Assembly (NCBI GenBank): GCA_032358165.1
Contig: JAALGY010000062.1
Location: 1 to 64,000, forward strand
Source: Diplosphaera chodatii
Taxonomy: Eukaryota; Chlorophyta; Trebouxiophyceae; Prasiolales; Stichococcaceae
Length of the DNA stretch: 64,000 nucleotides
Direction: 5' to 3'
Program-made: the position numbers and the translations under genes
The notes under the pieces: model-generated
Told to the model about the DNA's origin: nothing
Seen by the model: the letters and a program-made list of their open reading frames with translations, nothing else
Databases searched by the model: none
Shown here: positions 46,001-57,779 of the stretch, one piece after another
Position numbering within the stretch: position 1 is the first letter of the stretch
How the letters are laid out: the number at the start of each line of letters is the position of its first letter

Positions 46001-47004
46001 AGTCTGTGCAGGCGCTGCGCGCCTGGCGGCGGGGCTGCCGACGCCCGTCGCGTGCTGCTGGAACGGGCTGGCGGTGCTGGACGCCGCGCCGCTGCGCGCC
46101 GGCCTCCGCATGAGGTGGACAGCGCCTGTCTGCAGCACCCATGTGCCACTGAATCGAAGACACAGTGGGCCGCTGTTCAGGCCCCATCCTTGCACGGCGG
46201 AGGCTTAGGCATACATGCTGTTGCTTGGACCGCTGCCGCTGTCCAGGTCACGGTGTCATGAGTGACCGACAAAGCCGTTTTGCTGGGTGGTGCAGGGCGC
46301 ATCAGCCGGGGGAGTGCGCGGCGTCGGAGTGCTCGCTGCTGTGCGCGGACTACGCCCGGCTGGGGCGGCGCCGCTTCATGCTGGACCCGGGCGTGCGCCT
46401 GGTGAGACAGTCCCGGTCCCTCTTTGTGTTGCTGCGTCCGCCTGTCGGCTGATGCCGATGTGTGTTTGCGCGGCTTGCTATTGGCCGTTTGAGGGCGGTG
46501 GACCGGTGCATAGGTTGCACGCGTTGTAGCACAGCTGCTCAACACAGACGCGGTGGGGCATCCACGCAAGCAGCCGCCAGCTGTACTCATCCCACGCACT
46601 AAGTCTGACGAAGTTTGCTGCTGCGAGCTGCAGGCCTACACTGTGAGCGAGGCGCAGTCGGTGCGGTCAGCAGCACCGAGCGGCGCCGCCTTCGTCGCAG
46701 CGAACGCAACGACCTGGGGAGATGTGATGGCAGCGCCTCGCATAGACTGGGAGGCTTACCGCCCACCGCAGCAGGTAAAGCTCCGTCGATATAGACCTAT
46801 ATGGGAGGCATTCGCTGATGCACCACAAGAACGGCTGGTGTTAAGGGTTGCTGACGGAGTCTGCTTGCCATGCTGCAGGTGGACTGCTGCTCGCTGGTGC
46901 CTGGGAAGGACAGCATCGTCTTTGCAGAGGACTGCTCGCCTGAGGATGTGCTGAGGACGAACTACACCGCGGCAGCGCTGGCTAGTGCAGCGGGTGTTGC
47001 ATGA
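43066..47004 (+). CDS. GT69-type glycosyltransferase (CMT1/CAP59-like)
   Basis: Putative alpha-mannosyltransferase of the Cryptococcus CMT1/CAP59 family (GT69), probably a Golgi type II membrane enzyme of glycan or wall synthesis. A likely start is ATG 43066 with a basic Arg-rich N-terminus; a hydrophobic segment LLLAGAYYLLV follows at about 43382. Conserved exons: YGRLLVAANLRDSEALMPHL then YLSVYESGSRDATG (44220-44370), GRDRIAFLAAVRNAALAPLW (44740-44800), DRAVFLNDVFACAGDVARLL then CGLDFDRP (45020-45130), LYDTWVTRDAAGRH (45800-45845), VACCWNGLAVLDAAPLRAG (46050-46105), ASECSLLCADYARLGRRRF (46320-46380), DWEAYRPPQQ (to 46774) and the last exon 46879-47004 (VDCCSLVPGKDSIVF...GVA stop). YESGSxDxT, LNDV and SEC...AD are family motifs. 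Exon edges between 44.8 and 46.6 kb are approximate. Donor and acceptor sugars are unknown. Confidence 0.82.
44471..44531. repeat. 22-bp intronic tandem repeat
   Basis: Two perfect 22-base copies beginning CCATGGTTATCATAGCGG (44488-44509 and 44510-44531) are preceded by a shortened, slightly changed copy (44471-44486). They sit in an intron of the GT69 gene, between the YESGSRDATG and GRDRIAFL exons. Confidence 0.85.
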
Positions 47005-47291
47005 CCGCGTGCTCTGGTCAAGTACCACTAGTTTTACAGGTCCAGCGCCCACTCGGCTTTGAAATCAACACTAGCTAGGGTTGCTATCCGCGGATGACAT
47101 AAAGAGGTGCCCAAGCAAAGTCGCGATCCAAAATGAACTGAGGACCCGGCAGTCAAGTGCTGCCACAACCAACGTCAAGAAAGTGTGTGCTACATGTAGA
47201 GGATCGGCAAGTGACGTGCACAGAGCCAACACCCAGGCCAGCTGCAAACCCTGAGCTCCCCCCGCCATGACCCTGCTCTGCTGCCCGCTCA

Positions 47292-47708
47292 TCAGGTGGT
47301 GTAGTCGCTCTGCTCGTGATCCAACATGCTCTTCGAGTGTCGCACGATGGCGCGCCCCACAGAGTTGATCCAGTCCTCCTTCTCCTTGTCAGAGTCTGCG
47401 ATGAAGTACATGGACTCGGAGTGCGTGGAGATCTCGAAGGCGTGCGGCTTGTTGATGACGTCCTCGGCGCCCTTGATCGACAGGCACTTCTCCACCTCGA
47501 TCACGCCCCTCGGGATGGAGTCCGGTGTGACATACTCCGTCTTGAACCAGAAGATCCTCCCCTGCTTCAGGATGAACCACCGGCGCCGCCACGTCTTGAT
47601 GTACTCACCTTGCTTCATGAGCCAGCCGGTGCGCTCAGGCGTGTGCCAGAACTCGACATCTCCGTAGTTTTTGGGCGCCTTGCCGAATGCGCCCAGCATG
47701 CCAGCCAT
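47292..47708 (-). CDS. PH1: Pleckstrin-homology domain protein, AtPH1-like
   Basis: A 138-residue protein that is essentially one PH domain, expected to bind phosphoinositides and locate to membranes; Arabidopsis PH1 acts on late endosomes and NRAMP1 sorting. ATG 47706-47708 gives MAGMLGAFGKAPKNYG, then FWHTPERTGWLMKQGEYIKT, WRRRWFILKQGRIFWFK, IPRGVIEVEKCLSIKGAED, HAFEISTHSESMYFIADSDK and the closing helix EKEDWINSVGRAIVRHSKS. WLMKQG, the RRRWFILK strand and the invariant Trp of the final helix are PH hallmarks. The length equals that of plant PH1. It is a single uninterrupted exon, unlike all other genes here. TGA at 47292-47294; convergent with the GT69 gene and divergent from the TAPT1-like gene. 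Confidence 0.95.
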   Translation of the reverse strand: MAGMLGAFGKAPKNYGDVEFWHTPERTGWLMKQGEYIKTWRRRWFILKQGRIFWFKTEYVTPDSIPRGVIEVEKCLSIKGAEDVINKPHAFEISTHSESMYFIADSDKEKEDWINSVGRAIVRHSKSMLDHEQSDYTT

Positions 47709-48422
47709 GCTGACCAGACCCCAACACGAGGGCGACCTTCACCGCCGATGCAGCGGCAAACTATCCAATGCCAGCAGTGCACCCCAGGAAAGCGGAAGGC
47801 AGGTTGCACGGCGCTGTTGTGAGGAAGTGCAGACCAATATGCTGAGCGATGTGTTGCAGTTGCTCTGGGGTTGCGTCTGCTTACGTGGGATTGGGCTGCC
47901 AAAATTGATATCAAGGAAGCCTCGGCCTTCCTCTGGCGCTGCAAACAGTGGAAATGGCAGTGCCCACGCTGGCCAGCTGACTCGAATGACCTCATGCCGA
48001 GGGCTTGTGCACAGCTGAGATCCCCAGACCCCTGGCGAGCCAGCGCAGTTACTGGCAACATAAGTGGTTATTTGTTGCTTTCAAACTGTACACGCATCAC
48101 CTTGGTAGTCTGCACGGCCGAAGGCTGTGGAAAAGGCGCTTGCTGTACTGGGCAGCGCATGCACTGCTCTTGTGTTTGCTTCCTTACACACGATCGGCTG
48201 CGACGCTCGGAACATATGTCGCCACTGCAGATCCTTCAGACAGGCAATGTATCCAGGGTCAGCGAGCGAGGGTGATCTCTAAGCAGCATTGGTGTCGGCG
48301 CTGGTGCGCGCGCGGCTCAGCACTTGGCCAAACCACCACAGAGGACTTGGAGTCTGCAACAGTTGACTTGCCCTTGGCACATACATGCAGAGGATTGGAC
48401 GGCTGTCACCCTGCATGCGGGC
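47709..48422. promoter_or_regulatory. Divergent upstream region of PH1 and TAPT1-like gene
   Basis: About 0.7 kb with no recognised protein. On the plus strand the frame of the first TAPT1-like exon is open upstream to about 48324, so a non-ATG or spliced 5' extension is possible. No promoter motif is certain. Confidence 0.35.
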
Positions 48423-51400
48423 ATGCCGCCAGAGCAGTCGTCCAACAGCTTCGCTCTCTTGGAAAATGCCGCATCCCCGCTGGGAAGCCCAGCCGCGGAC
48501 GGCCGCGGCAGCCGGTCAGTAGACAGCACGCCGGTGAAGAGGCCGCAGCGGCGACGTCGCAAGGCAATTCCGGTGTTTGAACGTCCTCAGCCCACGGTGG
48601 TCACTGGCCAGCAAGCGGATGGCGCAGCTGCTTCCTCAGAAGGCAGCAATGGCGTGGCCGCTGTTGGCGCTGCCAGTGGCAGTGGCAGCGGCAGCGCCTC
48701 CGTGACACGGGATCAGCCCAGTCGTGAGCAGCAAGGTGACCAGCGCGCAGGCACCCTGCCAGCTGGATCGCCCGGCTCTCGGCATCATGAGGTGGGGGTT
48801 GCCATTGAAATGGCAGGCTCCTTCCTCAGCATGACCCCAGACTAGCATGTTGTGGCTATGCGCATGGCGATCTGCACCATGCAACCAGGGGCTGGGTGGT
48901 TCTGGCATCCTGATCGCATCGTGCTGCGCAGGCGGTGCTGGCGGCAGCAGGAGGGCGCACATTCCACATGCGCAGCAGCAGCATCCCGGATGTCCTCCTA
49001 CGCCCTGCACGCTCGGTCCGTTTGCACCTGTCTGATCATGCCTGTCCAGCTTGACGTGGGCATTCACCGGATCGTGATATTGCACTGTACTGCGTGCTGT
49101 TAGGCCGCAGCATGAACACCATTGCTGCTGCGCCCAGGCGGCGGCGTCACTGGCTGAGTCGGACTCTGAGGCGTCCACGTTTGGCGGCTACGCCTCGGCT
49201 GACGGCGACGCTGGCGGCGACGAGCGCCTCACCATGAAGCCGCTCAGCAGATCCAGGAGCAGGTATGAATGCACGGGTGTGCAGCATATACACAGGCTTC
49301 GGTTCGTTCGGCACCCTGGCGTTCTGTCGAACCTGGCTCGCGCCATCTGTGCAGTGCCCCGGGCTTCGCAGCCCAGCCAGGCGCGTCAGAGCCGCTGTCG
49401 CCCAGCGCAGCAACAGCAGCTGCCGCGCCGCAGCACGCCTTCCACACGCCGCCTGGGGCCCTGCTGCAGCCGGCCACGCCGCCGGAGTCTCCACCCATGT
49501 CTCCGCCCCGCCGGGCCGCCGGGCTGCCGCGGGAGGGCGGCCCGCAGACGGAGGGCCGGCCGCTGCGCCACGCCCGCTCGCAGGCGGCGGCGCAGGCGGC
49601 GCAGCAGCCGGACGACGGTGGGCCGCTCTGGACGGTCTGCAGACTGTGCCCTCGCACCTTGCCTGCTGTCGCTGCTTGCCAGCCATCACTGCTTCCGGGT
49701 GCAGACCTTGGGCCGTTGTTGTAAAGTTTGCGAGGTGCTGTGCAGGCAATGGCAGGCCATCCTCGGTCAAGCAGACAGTCGCCACACCCGCAGTCCAAGG
49801 TGCACCTAGGCAGCAGCGACTTGTGCTCGGCAGCTGTACAGATGGTAACCATGCAGGGCGGTCTGCCCTGAAAGAGACAAGTGTACCAACCATGTGTGAA
49901 CGTTCTCCATGCTCTTCCCTCTTGTACAGAGGACGCCCAGCAGACCTTCTCGGACTACTTTGCTGCGGAGATGAATCCAGGACCCTCCTTTCCGACAGCA
50001 GACGTGGTCTGGGGACAGACTGAGCGTGACAGAGTGTGAGCACCAGAGCGTGACCCTGTCAATGTTTCATCAACGAACTCAAGCAAACTGCACAGTCTGC
50101 ACACGTACATGAGTCGGTCATCAGTACCTATGCAGGTACAATGCATTGGTTTATGTACCATACCAACTGGAGCGGCTGCTGTGGTTCGGCACCCTCATCT
50201 GTTGTGACAGCTTCCTGGTGCGGCTGAGCGGCTCCTGCAGTACTCCTGCAGCGCTACATGCAATCAGCTCGTGTCTGCAGAAGGCAGGAGGCTAAGCAGG
50301 GCAAGGGTGGACTGTCGCTCACTGGTTCTGATGCATCCACGATGGCAGGCGGTGTTCACGGCGCTGCCCTTGCGAGTGCTGAACGCCTGCGTCACGCTGC
50401 TGCGCGCGTGGCATCGCCAGGTCAGCAGCCTGCACAGAGACAGCACACCTGCGGTCTCAGCTGCACAACAGCACCAGCAGCAGCCTCCAGCTGCCAGGCT
50501 GCCGCACAGCTGGTCACAGTCCAGCATCAGTCAGGAGCAGGCCTGGCAGCAGGCCGGTGCCGGCCACAGCACAGCCCAGCAGCTGGCTGATGTGCCACCT
50601 GTGCCACACTCGGCAGCGGCGAACACACCAGCTGTTTCAGCACCGGCAGACGGCAGCAGGCACGACCAGCAGCCAAGGCAGCTGCCGCTCGGGATGCGCG
50701 GCGACCAGCTGTTTGATGTCATCTGCATCCTCATCTTCTTGATGGCGGTGCGACGGACAACATGCTGTAGCCCCGTGCTGCTTCACTTCAAAGTTTCCGT
50801 CACCTTGATGTCACAGCCGGGGGGTTTGGATGGATCGATGCATCGTATTACTGCTTAATGTTTGGGCTCCAGGTGGCCTCCCTGCAGCGGCTGGACGCGG
50901 GGGCGATGTACTTTTGGATGAAGGACCTCACGCAGGAGTTCCTGAAGCTGTCCATCATCTACTCCTCGGTGGAGATCCTTGACAAGGTGCTGTGCTGCTC
51001 GCAGTGCCTCGCACTTGTGGCAGGGGCTGTTGACCAGCACCTTCACCATTGGTTGTTCTGGCCCCCGCCTCGGCCGAATCTCTCCCAGCGAAACCGCCTG
51101 CACACTGCTGTCACGCATGTCCTCTTGTAGATTTGTAGACAAGGCATTGGAGCATTCCTGTGCATGTGTGTGCCGTGCAGATTCTATGTTCATTCGGGGT
51201 CGACACGCTGGAGGCACTGGCGTCCACCTGCACCCTGTACGCCGTTGGCGACCGCCAGCGGTAGGGTTTCGCGTCCTTTCCAACTGTCAGCCCCGCATCT
51301 CCCGAGGGCATGCTGGCTGTCCTGCCAGCCGGGAGGCCTGTGGACGCGGTCGTTTTACCTGCTGCTCATTGTGGCATGCAGAGGCCAGCTGCGGCATCTG

Positions 51401-52963
51401 CTGGCCGACACTGTGGTGGCCACGCTGCTGGTCGTCATGCATGCCGTCATCATCATGTGCCAGGTGGGTGTCCATGCTGAACATGCTGCATTCTACTTCA
51501 GGCTGTACCCAGCCCTGCAGATGGGGGAGCTGCAGAGTCTCGGCCTGAAACAGGAGTTGCTGACTTGCAGGGCATGGCCTTCAGCGTGGCCATGAACAGC
51601 AAGCGCTCCAACGCAATCGTGGCGCTGCTCATCGCCTCGAACTTTGCGGAGATCAAGGGCGTGGTGCTGAAGCGCTTTGACCCGCGGCGGCTGCTGGTCC
51701 TGTCCTTCCAGGTGCGCTCATGTACCAACCACAGCAGACCCTGGGACTCTCCAGGAATGTTCACTTGTCAGCGATGGGTTGTGGGTCAGAGGTCCTGACG
51801 ATCTGTGCAGTGCAGGACACCTGACCGCAGGTTTCTGAGTGATCTGCAGGACATTGTTGAGCGCTTCCACCTGGTGGTGGCGCTCGCCTTCGTGCTTGTG
51901 GAGGAGATGGCCAACAACGGGCGGCTGCGGCCAGACGCGACGCTGCTGCGCACCTGCGCCTACTTCTTCAGCTTCGAGATCGTGATAGGTTATCAGCTTG
52001 CGCATCTGCGCTGTAACCATGCAAAGTGGTCCAACTCCGTGCATGCACAGTCAATTGCTGCGGTGGTGCAAACACTGCTGATGCCGCTGATGTGCAGACA
52101 TCACGAAGCACGCGGTGCTGGGCAAGTTCAACGAGATCCGGCCTGGCATGTACCGCGAGTTCATGAAGGTGTGCGGCCATCCGGTTTGCATTGCTCTCGT
52201 ACGTGCATCACCTGTGTGCACACTTGCACCAGCGCTCCTCTGTGCTCTCGCTGTCGTGTCATGCAGTCACATTGCAAGCCACTGGGAGTTTGTTATATGC
52301 GCAGCATCCGCGCTTGCGAATCTTCTGCCCTGTTGACATGCAGGACATTGCAGAGAAGCTGGCGGCTGCGCAGTCGCATTCGTCACACCGTGTGGTCGCT
52401 TTCGAGCCACTTGCACCAGCGGCGCTGTTCGTGCGCATCGCACTCACTTTTGCAGCCATCAGGGTACGCCGGAACGGCAGACAGAATGCTTGAATTACCC
52501 CGGACCCCTTGCGCCAAAGCGCAGGCTGGCTGGCTAAATTGCCATTCCACGGTATCCTGCACCTGTATGCAGAGCGAGCGTTGGGCAGACACATCGTGGC
52601 TGCGGCTCGGTGGCCTGCTGGTGCTGGCTGCTGCAGGGTGGGCTGCCCTGTTCGCAGCCAAGCTGGCGCTCGGGTTTGCGCTAAAGCGGGCGGCGGCAGC
52701 ATATGTGCAGCACTATGACGCGCACGCCAAACCCAGGTCAGTGACCTCATTGCTGCTGAGCTAGCCAGATGCAAGTCCATCCTGCTGGTGGGTTGCACCA
52801 GAGCGTGTATTGCTTTGAGGTCCAACGTCCTGGCTGGCACGTACGGGTGATCATGAACCACATGGAGTGTTTCTCACATAGGTCTGGCAGTGCCGCCAAG
52901 AGCAGTAAAGCACAGCAGGCCACAGGGCAGGTCAGCACCCCGTGGCGACCGAAGGCAGAGTGA
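48423..52963 (+). CDS. TAPT1/POD1 family membrane protein
   Basis: Multipass ER/secretory protein of the TAPT1 (human), POD1 (Arabidopsis, pollen tube guidance) and Emp65 (yeast) family, involved in ER folding and calreticulin-linked function. ATG 48423 starts a low-complexity Ser/Ala/Pro-rich cytosolic N-terminus over several exons (SPAADGRG..., SDSEASTFGGYASADGD, PPGALLQPATPPESPPMSPP). The conserved core then follows: QTFSDYFAAEMNPGPSFP (about 49940-49985), NALVYVPYQLERLLWFGTLI with CCDSFL (50140-50215), AVFTALPLRVLNACVTLLRA (50350-50420), DQLFDVICILIFLMAV (50705-50750), DAGAMYFWMKDLTQEFLKLS (50895-50955), RGQLRHLLADTVVATLLVV (51380-51440), NSKRSNAIVALLIASNFAEI then FDPRRL (51597-51695), ERFHLVVALAFVLVEEMA (51860-51910), KHAVLGKFNEIRPGMYREFM (52104-52165). 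A final exon is spliced in phase and ends KAE stop (52961-52963). NNFAEIKG and KFNxIxPxxYxEF are diagnostic. Confidence 0.9.
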
Positions 52964-53775
52964 CGGGGACACACTGGGTGCATTGCAACACGATCCCGGA
53001 TGCCAGCACTGGAGGACTGCACCAATAACTGCACAAGCTGCGCTGGGTGATAGGTCAAACGGGTGTGCTGAGAGAGAGTGTGAGAGAGAGAGAGAGACAG
53101 CCGGTCAAGGGACCTCAAGCAAGTACGAAAGGGCAGTGCGTCCAGAGGCCCAGGCAAGAGCAGAGCAAAGGTTAGTAGCCACCTGCAAGTAAGCCCGGTG
53201 TTAATCGACCTACAACTACCGCCAGGCTTTCTAGCAGCGGCTCTTCACGGCACGTGCTGCCTGCAGCCGCGGCATCCAGTCGCATTGGCACAGGCTCACA
53301 ACCATATTGTTGGCTGCACCAGACTGAAAGTTTCTGCACTCAGCATGTTTTCGGAAGCGCTTGCACAGAAAGGCGTGCCCACAATCCCTCGAGTAGGGTT
53401 GCACTGCCACTGTGCAATGCACAGCAGCCCTGCAGATAGCGGCAGATCAGCAGGTGCCGCTCACGACCATCAGTATATCATGTTTTAAAGGAATCACATC
53501 GATGATCTGCCCATCTGCATCGCGATCTGTGTTTATGGGTGCGCAGATCACCATGCTCCGCTGCGTGTTGCAGGGTCACACGCACGGTTGCCAGCCAGCG
53601 CGGCGTCCTCGGCAGCATCACCTCGGCGGTGTGGATCTGCGGCACAGCTGCACCAGGCGAGTCACCTTCCAGATCAGCATTGCACGCCAGTGAAGCTCAT
53701 CCTTGCGCGCATGCGTCAGCGATGCAGACTCACTGGTGCGATCGCCGGTCTGCATGATCAACGTAACGTAGCCAG
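52964..53775. other. Gap between TAPT1-like gene and ArgJ
   Basis: Same-strand spacer that should contain the 3' UTR of the TAPT1-like gene and the promoter and transit-peptide exon of ArgJ. It holds a GA microsatellite (53068-53098). I could not find a start exon for ArgJ with matching phase; ATG 53711 was tested, but the implied intron would be only about 40 bases. Confidence 0.4.
53068..53098. repeat. GA microsatellite
   Basis: Imperfect (GA)n run, agagagagtgtgagagag and onward, in the TAPT1-ArgJ spacer. Confidence 0.9.
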
Positions 53776-56700
53776 ATTGTGCGACGGGTCCAAGCAGCGC
53801 TCTAGCCGCCCCGCAGGCAGCGCGGCAACGGGGCCATCCAGTGCGTGCTGGAGGCGGGAGCGGGGAGGACTCATTCAGCATCCCGGCGGCGCCCATCCTG
53901 ATCCCCAAGGGACCATGGACGGAGGTCGACGGCTGCGTGTGCGCGCCCAAGGGCTTCCGCGCACAAGGTGGCCGTGCCGCTGATTTCAGATTGCAGCTGC
54001 CGTGCACATCTCTGGACGCTTTGCTCATGCCTGGCGTGCAGTATGCCAGCTTGATGCACACTTGATCAAGCCAGAATAGGGCCCACTGGCGGTTTACTCC
54101 CAGGAAGTGCGCTCTGCCACTAAGAGATCAGCTTGCTTTTGCCATTCTGAGTCTGCTGGGCAACGCAGGCATATTCTCGGGGATGCGGGCGAAGGGCCCC
54201 AAAGCCGACCTGGCGCTCATTGTGGCGGACGCGCCGGCGGTCGCCGCGGGCGTGTTCACCACCAACGTGATGGCGGCGGCGCCGGTGACCTTCTGCCAGC
54301 AGGCGCTGAAGAGCAGCCCCACAGCCCAGGCGGTGGGTGCACATTGGGCTCTGCACAGCGGTGGCGCATCGCAGCCTGTGCCTGGCTTGCAGCAGCCGGT
54401 CTTACAGTGGTTACAGAGCGCCAGCTCGCGGTCTGATGGGTGCTGCCGCTGCTGCAGGTGCTGATCAACGCGGGGCAGGCAAATGCAGCCACAGGGAGGG
54501 ATGGCGACAAAGTGAGGGGCCCCGCTTGCGACAGCGTCAACGCATGCGTTGCTGCCTTTGTGAAGACCTGGGTCCAGACGCTGCTCTACACATTGGCATC
54601 AAGCAGAGCACTTGACAGTCTGATCTCCATGTTCACAGAACTGCACCACGAGTGCCGAGGCTGTCGCCAAGGAGCTGGGCATCCCTGTAGACCAGGTACA
54701 CTTGTTGCTGAGCGACATGGCCATGCAACAGTCTTGCAGTTCATGCATTCTGTGCTGCCCTGGCTGCATTCTGCTGTACATGCAAAGCGCTCACATTGCA
54801 GGTGCTGTCATGAGCAGGCGTGCTCAGGCAGCTCGTCAATGGTGCTCATGGCTGTCGGCCTGCACCTGGGACCTCACAATTCTCGGAACAGCCTACTGTC
54901 ACCGTTTTGTCAGGTGCTGCTGGAGTCGACAGGCGTCATCGGGCGGCAGCTCAAGATGGAGGCGCTGCTGACAGGCGTGCCGCAGCTGGCCAGCAGCCTG
55001 GAGGCCAGCAGCGGCGCCGCGCACCATGCTGCAGTGGCAATCACGACAACGGACCTGGTCAGCAAGAGCGCTGCACTGGAGGTGAGGCAACCAGCGGCAG
55101 ACTTGTGACTGGCAACACCTCTGATAGTGGCCCCGTCCGTCTCATCAGTGCAGCTTGCGGTGCGTTGTCTGCATGCTCGCCCGGCAGCCGGCTACTCTGC
55201 AGCATCAGGGCTGCGGCACAGCGACGCCGGCGGCAGCGGCAGCGTGAGGGATGCGGCGGCAGCATCAGTCTGGTGCAGCAGCCCTGCCACGCAGGCGCTC
55301 CACCGCCCGATTTGCCAGCAGCGCTGTGCGTTTCCAGGTCGAGATCGGCGGCAAGACCGTCCGCGTGGGCGGAATCGCGAAGGGCAGCGGCATGATCCAC
55401 CCCAACATGGCGACCATGCTGGGCGTGGTGACCTGCGACGCGGACGTGGAGGTCGGCCTGTGGCGGGCGCTGTTCAAGCGCGCCGCCGTCAAGTCGTTCA
55501 ACCAGGCGCGCGGCCGCTGTGCTGGCACCCTGCTCTAGAACACCACACAGACACGTTGCGGTGGCGTGCAGAGCATTGTTGTGCCCGTGTGATGTCAGAG
55601 CACATGTGTGTGCTGGTGTGGTTCCTTGGATCAGGCTGCACCAGCCGCTGGTCGGGCCTGCAAGCTGCGGAGGCTGCTGGTTGTCAGACAGTGGGGACGG
55701 GGTGCCTGCACACGAGCCGCCGCCAGCAAACTGCATGGACCACAACATGCCAACCCGCTGGTGTGCAGATCACGGTGGACGGCGACACGAGCACCAACGA
55801 CACGGTGCTGGGGCTGGCCAGCGGCGCCGCCGGCAACCCCACAATCACCGACCCGCGGTCGGAGGACGCGGCGCAGCTGGAGGCGGCCGTCACAGCGCTG
55901 CTGCAGGTGTAACTTGCCGCCGTGAGGCAGCATCCTGGTTGGGGTTCGGCACAAACGTTTTCAGCATGCCAAGGAGGCAAACCTGAGCTTACGCCTGCTT
56001 GCCCTGCCATCGTACTTGGTCATGGAGCCCCGTGTTGGTGGTACGACATGGGGGCATGCCTCAGCATCCACGACTTTGTGTACTCCCAGCACTCCTACCA
56101 TCACTCTCGTCCACTTAGGGTGTGCGCGACCAAAGGGTTCTCAGAAGGCATACGGACGTGGGTCCGATGGTGGCTATGCCCAAGGTGTGGCTGATCGGTC
56201 GCGAAGGCTGCTGCCTCCGCCGCAGGGCCTGGCCAAGTCGATCGCGTGGGACGGCGAGGGCGCGACCTGCCTCATGGAGGTCTCCTGCAGCGGGGCGGCA
56301 GACGAGGCAGCCGCCAACGGTGACCGTCGACATGTCACAATGATCCCGAATGCTGTCTTATCTTTCAAAGATGCACACATGAGGTCATCGAGTTGTCGAC
56401 GCCGTACAACGTTCTGTCCAGAAGACCTTTATCTGGGCCAGCACCCACGGCAGACAGGCCTTTCCCACCATCCTGAACCCCTGCTCCTGCAGCGGTGGCG
56501 CGCTCCATCGCCGGCAGCAGCCTGGTGAAGGCGGCCGTGTACGGGCACGACCCCAACTGGGGCCGCATCGCCTGCGCCGCAGGGTGGGCGGAACTCCCCT
56601 GCCTCCGCCCTCCCAACTGTCGCCGCTCCGCCGCCGCCGCCGCCCCCATTGCCCAAAGCGCCGCTGCTAACGCTGTGTTGCTTCCTTCAGCGCCAGCCAG

Positions 56701-57251
56701 CAGCCGTGCTCTGTCCGGGCGGCACCCTGCCCCTCATTCGTGTCAACATCTTGCACGAAACTCAGCTGCGCCCTGCTGTGCAGGTACACGGGCGTGCCGT
56801 ACGACCAGAACGAGATGCGCATCTCGCTGGGCGGCATCCCGCTCATGGAGGCCGGCCAGCCGCTGGACTTCGACGCTGAGGCGGCGTCAAAGTACCTGAC
56901 GGAGACAACGTCGACGCATGGCACAGTCGAGATTGGCGTCTCAATCGGTGCGGACGGTCCGGGACCTGTTGATCGATGGTCAATTGCTGGACCAGGTCCA
57001 TGCATGATCTGGTGTCCACTGCGCCTCGGAAACTATGGACACAGCGGCAGCCACAGACGCTGACTCTCTGCAGTGCTGTGGTGGTGTACTCGCCGGGTTT
57101 TGGGAGGCCAAGCATCAGCCTGCCGTGCATCATGCACTGATAGTAAGGGTGCCTGCTGCAATGCGCAGGCAACGGCCCAGGCACAGGCATGGCATGGGGC
57201 TGCGACCTCAGCTACGACTACGTGAAGATCAATGCGGAGTATACCACATGA
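53776..57251 (+). CDS. ARGJ: Arginine biosynthesis bifunctional protein ArgJ (N-terminal start not resolved)
   Basis: Ornithine/glutamate N-acetyltransferase of the cyclic arginine pathway, plastidic in plants and algae: it moves acetyl from N-acetylornithine to glutamate. Exons: [20 protein letters not shown] then APKGFRAQ (to 53967), [20 protein letters not shown] then [15 protein letters not shown] (54169-54332), [18 protein letters not shown] (54460-54513), [16 protein letters not shown] (54643-54700), [19 protein letters not shown] (54913-55080), [19 protein letters not shown] then [15 protein letters not shown] (55340-55505), [19 protein letters not shown] (55770-55907), [19 protein letters not shown] (56224-56325), [20 protein letters not shown] (56494-56580), [20 protein letters not shown] (56784 on) and a last exon with [20 protein letters not shown] ending at TGA 57249-57251. 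NMATML contains the autocleavage Ala-Thr site whose Thr becomes the nucleophile; [14 protein letters not shown] and [15 protein letters not shown] are conserved. The first visible exon reads Ala/Ser/Arg-rich like a transit peptide, but its ATG lies further upstream. Confidence 0.93.
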
Positions 57252-57779
57252 TGGCAGACCGCAGGCCACTGCGACCCTGCACCGTGCCTGTAGGCAGACG
57301 AGGCTGCCGTTGCGCCTCGCTTGCTGATTGCTCATCGCGGAGCGGGAAGCGCAATGCACAAGGGCCCCACGCTGTTGGGCGCTCCAGCGCAACACCGTTT
57401 TCGGAACCAGGACAACAACCATTGACCTCCGCTGAAAAGTTGATATAAGATACTCGGCAGCACTGAAAACCGTTGTAGGACACTCCTCTGTTGGACTCGA
57501 CAAAACAAATTGGGCACAAAACATCGGTGCCCCAGGACGCTACATTGCTCTCTCAAAACCCCCTTCGAATAGCTGTACCAAAGTGCGTACGAAGCAAACC
57601 AATGAGGTGGACACCACTGTGTCTGCACACAGCATACTGTCACAGTGCGTGTCAAAATCCCGGGCTCCCCCAAATACTCAGGTAGTAGGTCCCTTTCTGG
57701 CTACGAACCCAGCACTCTGCAGCCCATTAGCCCTTTCCCACCGCCCGGACGTGCCGTCCCGTCGCATCGGCTGCCAGTG
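57252..57779. other. Convergent intergenic region
   Basis: Tail-to-tail gap between ArgJ (+) and the unrecognised minus-strand gene. It is less GC-rich than the genes around it. No coding stretch, tRNA or repeat was recognised. Confidence 0.45.

Noticed and set aside
49147..50043. 298-codon open frame on the minus strand
   Set aside because: It lies antisense to the low-complexity TAPT1-like N-terminal exons and reads as Arg/Pro/Gly-rich sequence typical of GC-rich shadow frames; the plus strand carries the conserved family.
53711..53735. Possible first exon of ArgJ with ATG 53711
   Set aside because: The next acceptor is only about 40 bases downstream, too short for an intron in this genome.
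57560..57730. tRNA-like TTCGAAT/TTCG fragments
   Set aside because: No acceptor stem, anticodon arm or correctly spaced boxes could be built around them on either strand.
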